Assembly (NCBI GenBank): GCA_031127185.1
Contig: JARIET010000140.1
Span: 1 to 7,456, forward strand
Direction of reading: 5' to 3'
From: Gemmatimonadota bacterium
GTDB taxonomy: Bacteria > Gemmatimonadota > Gemmatimonadetes > Gemmatimonadales > Gemmatimonadaceae
DNA: 7,456 bases
Below, piece after piece: positions 6,099 to 7,456 of the stretch (position 1 is its first letter; each line of letters opens with the position of its first letter). The notes beneath the pieces are model-generated. The model ran no database searches. It had not been told where the DNA came from and saw nothing but the letters and a program-made list of their open reading frames with translations. The position numbers and the translations under genes were made by a program.

Positions 6099-7408
6099 AC
6101 ACGCTGCTCAGAGCCGGGTACGCTGTCGCCGCGCACGCGGCCGAGCTCCTGACGGCGGTCGTGCCGGCTGGCGGTGGGAAACTTCGAACGAGCATCGCTG
6201 CGCGGCACAAAGGCACGGAGCGAATGCAGGCTTGGGCGCGCGCTGGGCGCGACGTCCGGCGACCGCTTCTATGGATGCATGCACCATCGGTCGGCGAAGG
6301 CCTGATGGCGAAGCCGGTGATCGAACGCCTTCGCGCGCGGCGCCCGGAGCTGCAGCTGGCGTACACGTGGTTTTCCCCCAGCGGAGAGGCGTTTGGCCAG
6401 TCGCTGGCGGCAGACTTCGCCGACTATCTGCCATTTGATACACACAGATCCGCCCGTGCCTGGCTCGGCGCACTCCGGCCTTCAGCCCTCGTGTTCAGCA
6501 AACTCGACGTCTGGCCAATCCTCACGGAAGCGGCGGTCACCCAAGGCGTACCCGTGGCCCTGACGTCCGCGTCGCTCTCCGCGACGTCAAGACGTCAGTC
6601 GCGAGTCGCACACTGGTTGCTGGCGGATGCGTACGCCGCACTGAGTGCGGTTGGGGCAGCCAGTACCGAGGACGCCGCGCGACTGACAACGCTCGGCGTT
6701 CCAGCCGACCGCATCACGGTAACGGGCGACACCCGGTATGACCAGGTATGGCAACGGGTGCAGGCGCCGCCAAACCACCCGGACCTGATGGCGCGGCTGC
6801 TGTCCCCTCGCCCTACGCTCGTGGCCGGGTCAACCTGGCCGGCCGACGACGCGGTGCTGATCAGCGCGTGGCCGGAAATTCACCGCGCGATTCCTGACGC
6901 GCGCCTCATAGTTGCACCCCATGAGCCAGACGCCTCACACCTTCGAGAACTGCACCAACGATTGTCACCGCTGGGGCTACGCTCCGCTGGGCTCAGCGAC
7001 GCCGCCCGTGATACGGATGTGGTACTCGTCGACCGACTCGGAGTACTGGCCGACCTCTACGCGCTGGCGACGGTCTCCTATGTAGGCGGTGGCTTTCACG
7101 CCGCTGGGCTGCATTCCGTGGTGGAGCCGGCGGCGCATGGCGCACCCGTGCTGTTCGGACCTCGCCACGGCGGCAGTCGCGACGCCGCTGCGATCGAGGC
7201 CAGCGGCGGCGGATTTGCAGTGGCTGACGCGGCAGCGCTCGCTGCGCGAACGATATCCCTTATGCGCGACGCGACGCTGCGCGCCGCGACAAGCGCCAAG
7301 GCCCGCGCCGTTGTCGCCGCGGGCCTTGGTGCGGCGGAGCGCTCAGCAGTCCTGATCGAGCGCCTTCTCAGTGGCGTCCCGCGCGGATCTACGTCGTTCC
7401 ATCACTGA
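6095..7408 (+). CDS. waaA: 3-deoxy-D-manno-octulosonic acid (Kdo) transferase, probable CTG start
   Basis: WaaA (KdtA) moves Kdo from CMP-Kdo to lipid A precursor at the inner membrane, starting the LPS core. From CTG 6095 the protein is 437 residues, close to the usual 420-430. Seen: a hydrophobic N-terminus (LNTLLRAGYAVAAHAAELL) as membrane anchor; HAPSVGEG (62-69), where Glu68 matches the catalytic Glu of the SVGE motif; YLPFDT (111-116); FSKLDVWP (134-141) in the place of the E. coli-type METELWP; GDTRYDQ (211-217); AGSTWP (244-249); APHEP (274-278); and SYVGGGF with GLHSVVEPAAHGAPVLFGP (338-356) in the nucleotide-sugar-binding half. No ATG or GTG lies between the dsbA-like stop region and codon 23; alternatives are GTG 6161 and ATG 6224, which would remove the anchor. 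The CTG shares TG with the upstream TGA, and GAGCGG (6083-6088) is a weak ribosome-binding site, so coupled translation is likely. The number of Kdo residues added cannot be told. Confidence 0.92.
   Translation: MNTLLRAGYAVAAHAAELLTAVVPAGGGKLRTSIAARHKGTERMQAWARAGRDVRRPLLWMHAPSVGEGLMAKPVIERLRARRPELQLAYTWFSPSGEAFGQSLAADFADYLPFDTHRSARAWLGALRPSALVFSKLDVWPILTEAAVTQGVPVALTSASLSATSRRQSRVAHWLLADAYAALSAVGAASTEDAARLTTLGVPADRITVTGDTRYDQVWQRVQAPPNHPDLMARLLSPRPTLVAGSTWPADDAVLISAWPEIHRAIPDARLIVAPHEPDASHLRELHQRLSPLGLRSAGLSDAARDTDVVLVDRLGVLADLYALATVSYVGGGFHAAGLHSVVEPAAHGAPVLFGPRHGGSRDAAAIEASGGGFAVADAAALAARTISLMRDATLRAATSAKARAVVAAGLGAAERSAVLIERLLSGVPRGSTSFHH
7293..7332. repeat. 15-bp inverted repeat inside the 3' end of waaA
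   Basis: Arms 7293-7307 (GCGCCAAGGCCCGCG) and 7318-7332 (CGCGGGCCTTGGTGC) pair over 15 bp with a single G.U wobble (7295/7330) around a 10-nt loop. It lies in coding sequence (AKARAVVAAGLGA) about 75 nt before the stop. No T-run follows. It may be a compositional product of Ala/Arg-rich codons, or an mRNA structure that affects stability of the waaA 3' end. Confidence 0.7.
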
Positions 7409-7456
7409 CGCCAGGGTCGCCCGCCCCGGTAGGCGTCCACCCGCAGTGCTACTCGG
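7402..7456 (-). CDS. Possible C-terminal end of a convergent gene, cut by the right edge
   Basis: On the minus strand a frame enters from the right edge and reads RVALRVDAYRGGRPWRQ followed by TGA at 7404-7402. Third codon positions are mostly G or C, as in the neighbouring genes. If real it would overlap the end of waaA by 7 bases, tail to tail. Only 17 residues are visible, another minus-strand frame is also open here, and no family can be named, so this is tentative. No convincing plus-strand gene start is seen in 7409-7456. Confidence 0.28.
   Translation of the reverse strand, partial: RVALRVDAYRGGRPWRQ

Noticed and set aside
1..7456. Search for CRISPR arrays, tRNA or rRNA genes, insertion sequences and phage genes
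   Set aside because: No regularly spaced direct repeats, tRNA-like cloverleaf, rRNA-like sequence or transposase motifs were seen; the window is nearly filled by the envelope genes described.

Overview
The window most resembles a Gemmatimonadota-like, high-GC, Gram-negative (LPS-bearing) bacterium. A SusC/SusD outer-membrane nutrient-uptake pair, normally a Bacteroidota hallmark, sits in GC-rich DNA beside a Kdo transferase whose motifs (AGSTWP, GDTRYDQ, FSKLDVWP) look like the Bacteroidota/FCB type. This taxonomic reading is inferred from protein character and composition; no database search was made.

Layout. Minus strand, right to left: a SusC/RagA TonB-linked outer membrane transporter (start 5241, end 1909), then a SusD/RagB lipoprotein (1894 to 200) 14 bp downstream, then the first 60 codons of a small unrecognised lipoprotein (start 180) that runs off the left edge. 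The three are closely spaced and look like one operon. Plus strand: a DsbA-like thiol oxidoreductase (5442-6098), then a Kdo transferase (waaA/kdtA, about 6095-7408) whose best start is a non-AUG CTG overlapping the dsbA stop. At the right edge a minus-strand reading frame may end in a convergent overlap with waaA. The only real intergenic space is the 200-bp divergent region 5242-5441, which holds a CRP/FNR-like dyad.

How the genes fit together. SusC and SusD should form a lidded outer-membrane importer energised by TonB; no glycoside hydrolase or peptidase lies in the window, so the substrate is unknown. SusC has six cysteines and the mature SusD has six besides its lipidated one, and in both they fall as three close pairs, as expected for local disulfides. 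The divergent neighbour is a disulfide oxidoreductase with a CPFC active site, so a functional link (DsbA-like protein folding the surface transporter) is plausible but unproven. WaaA builds the inner core of LPS. All of these genes concern the cell envelope.

Points most worth a second look: a near-perfect 16-bp hairpin that buries the start codon of the left-edge lipoprotein, the paired cysteines, the CRP-like dyad, the probable CTG start of waaA, an eight-base homopolymer between the susD ribosome-binding site and its start, and a 15-bp hairpin inside the 3' end of waaA.
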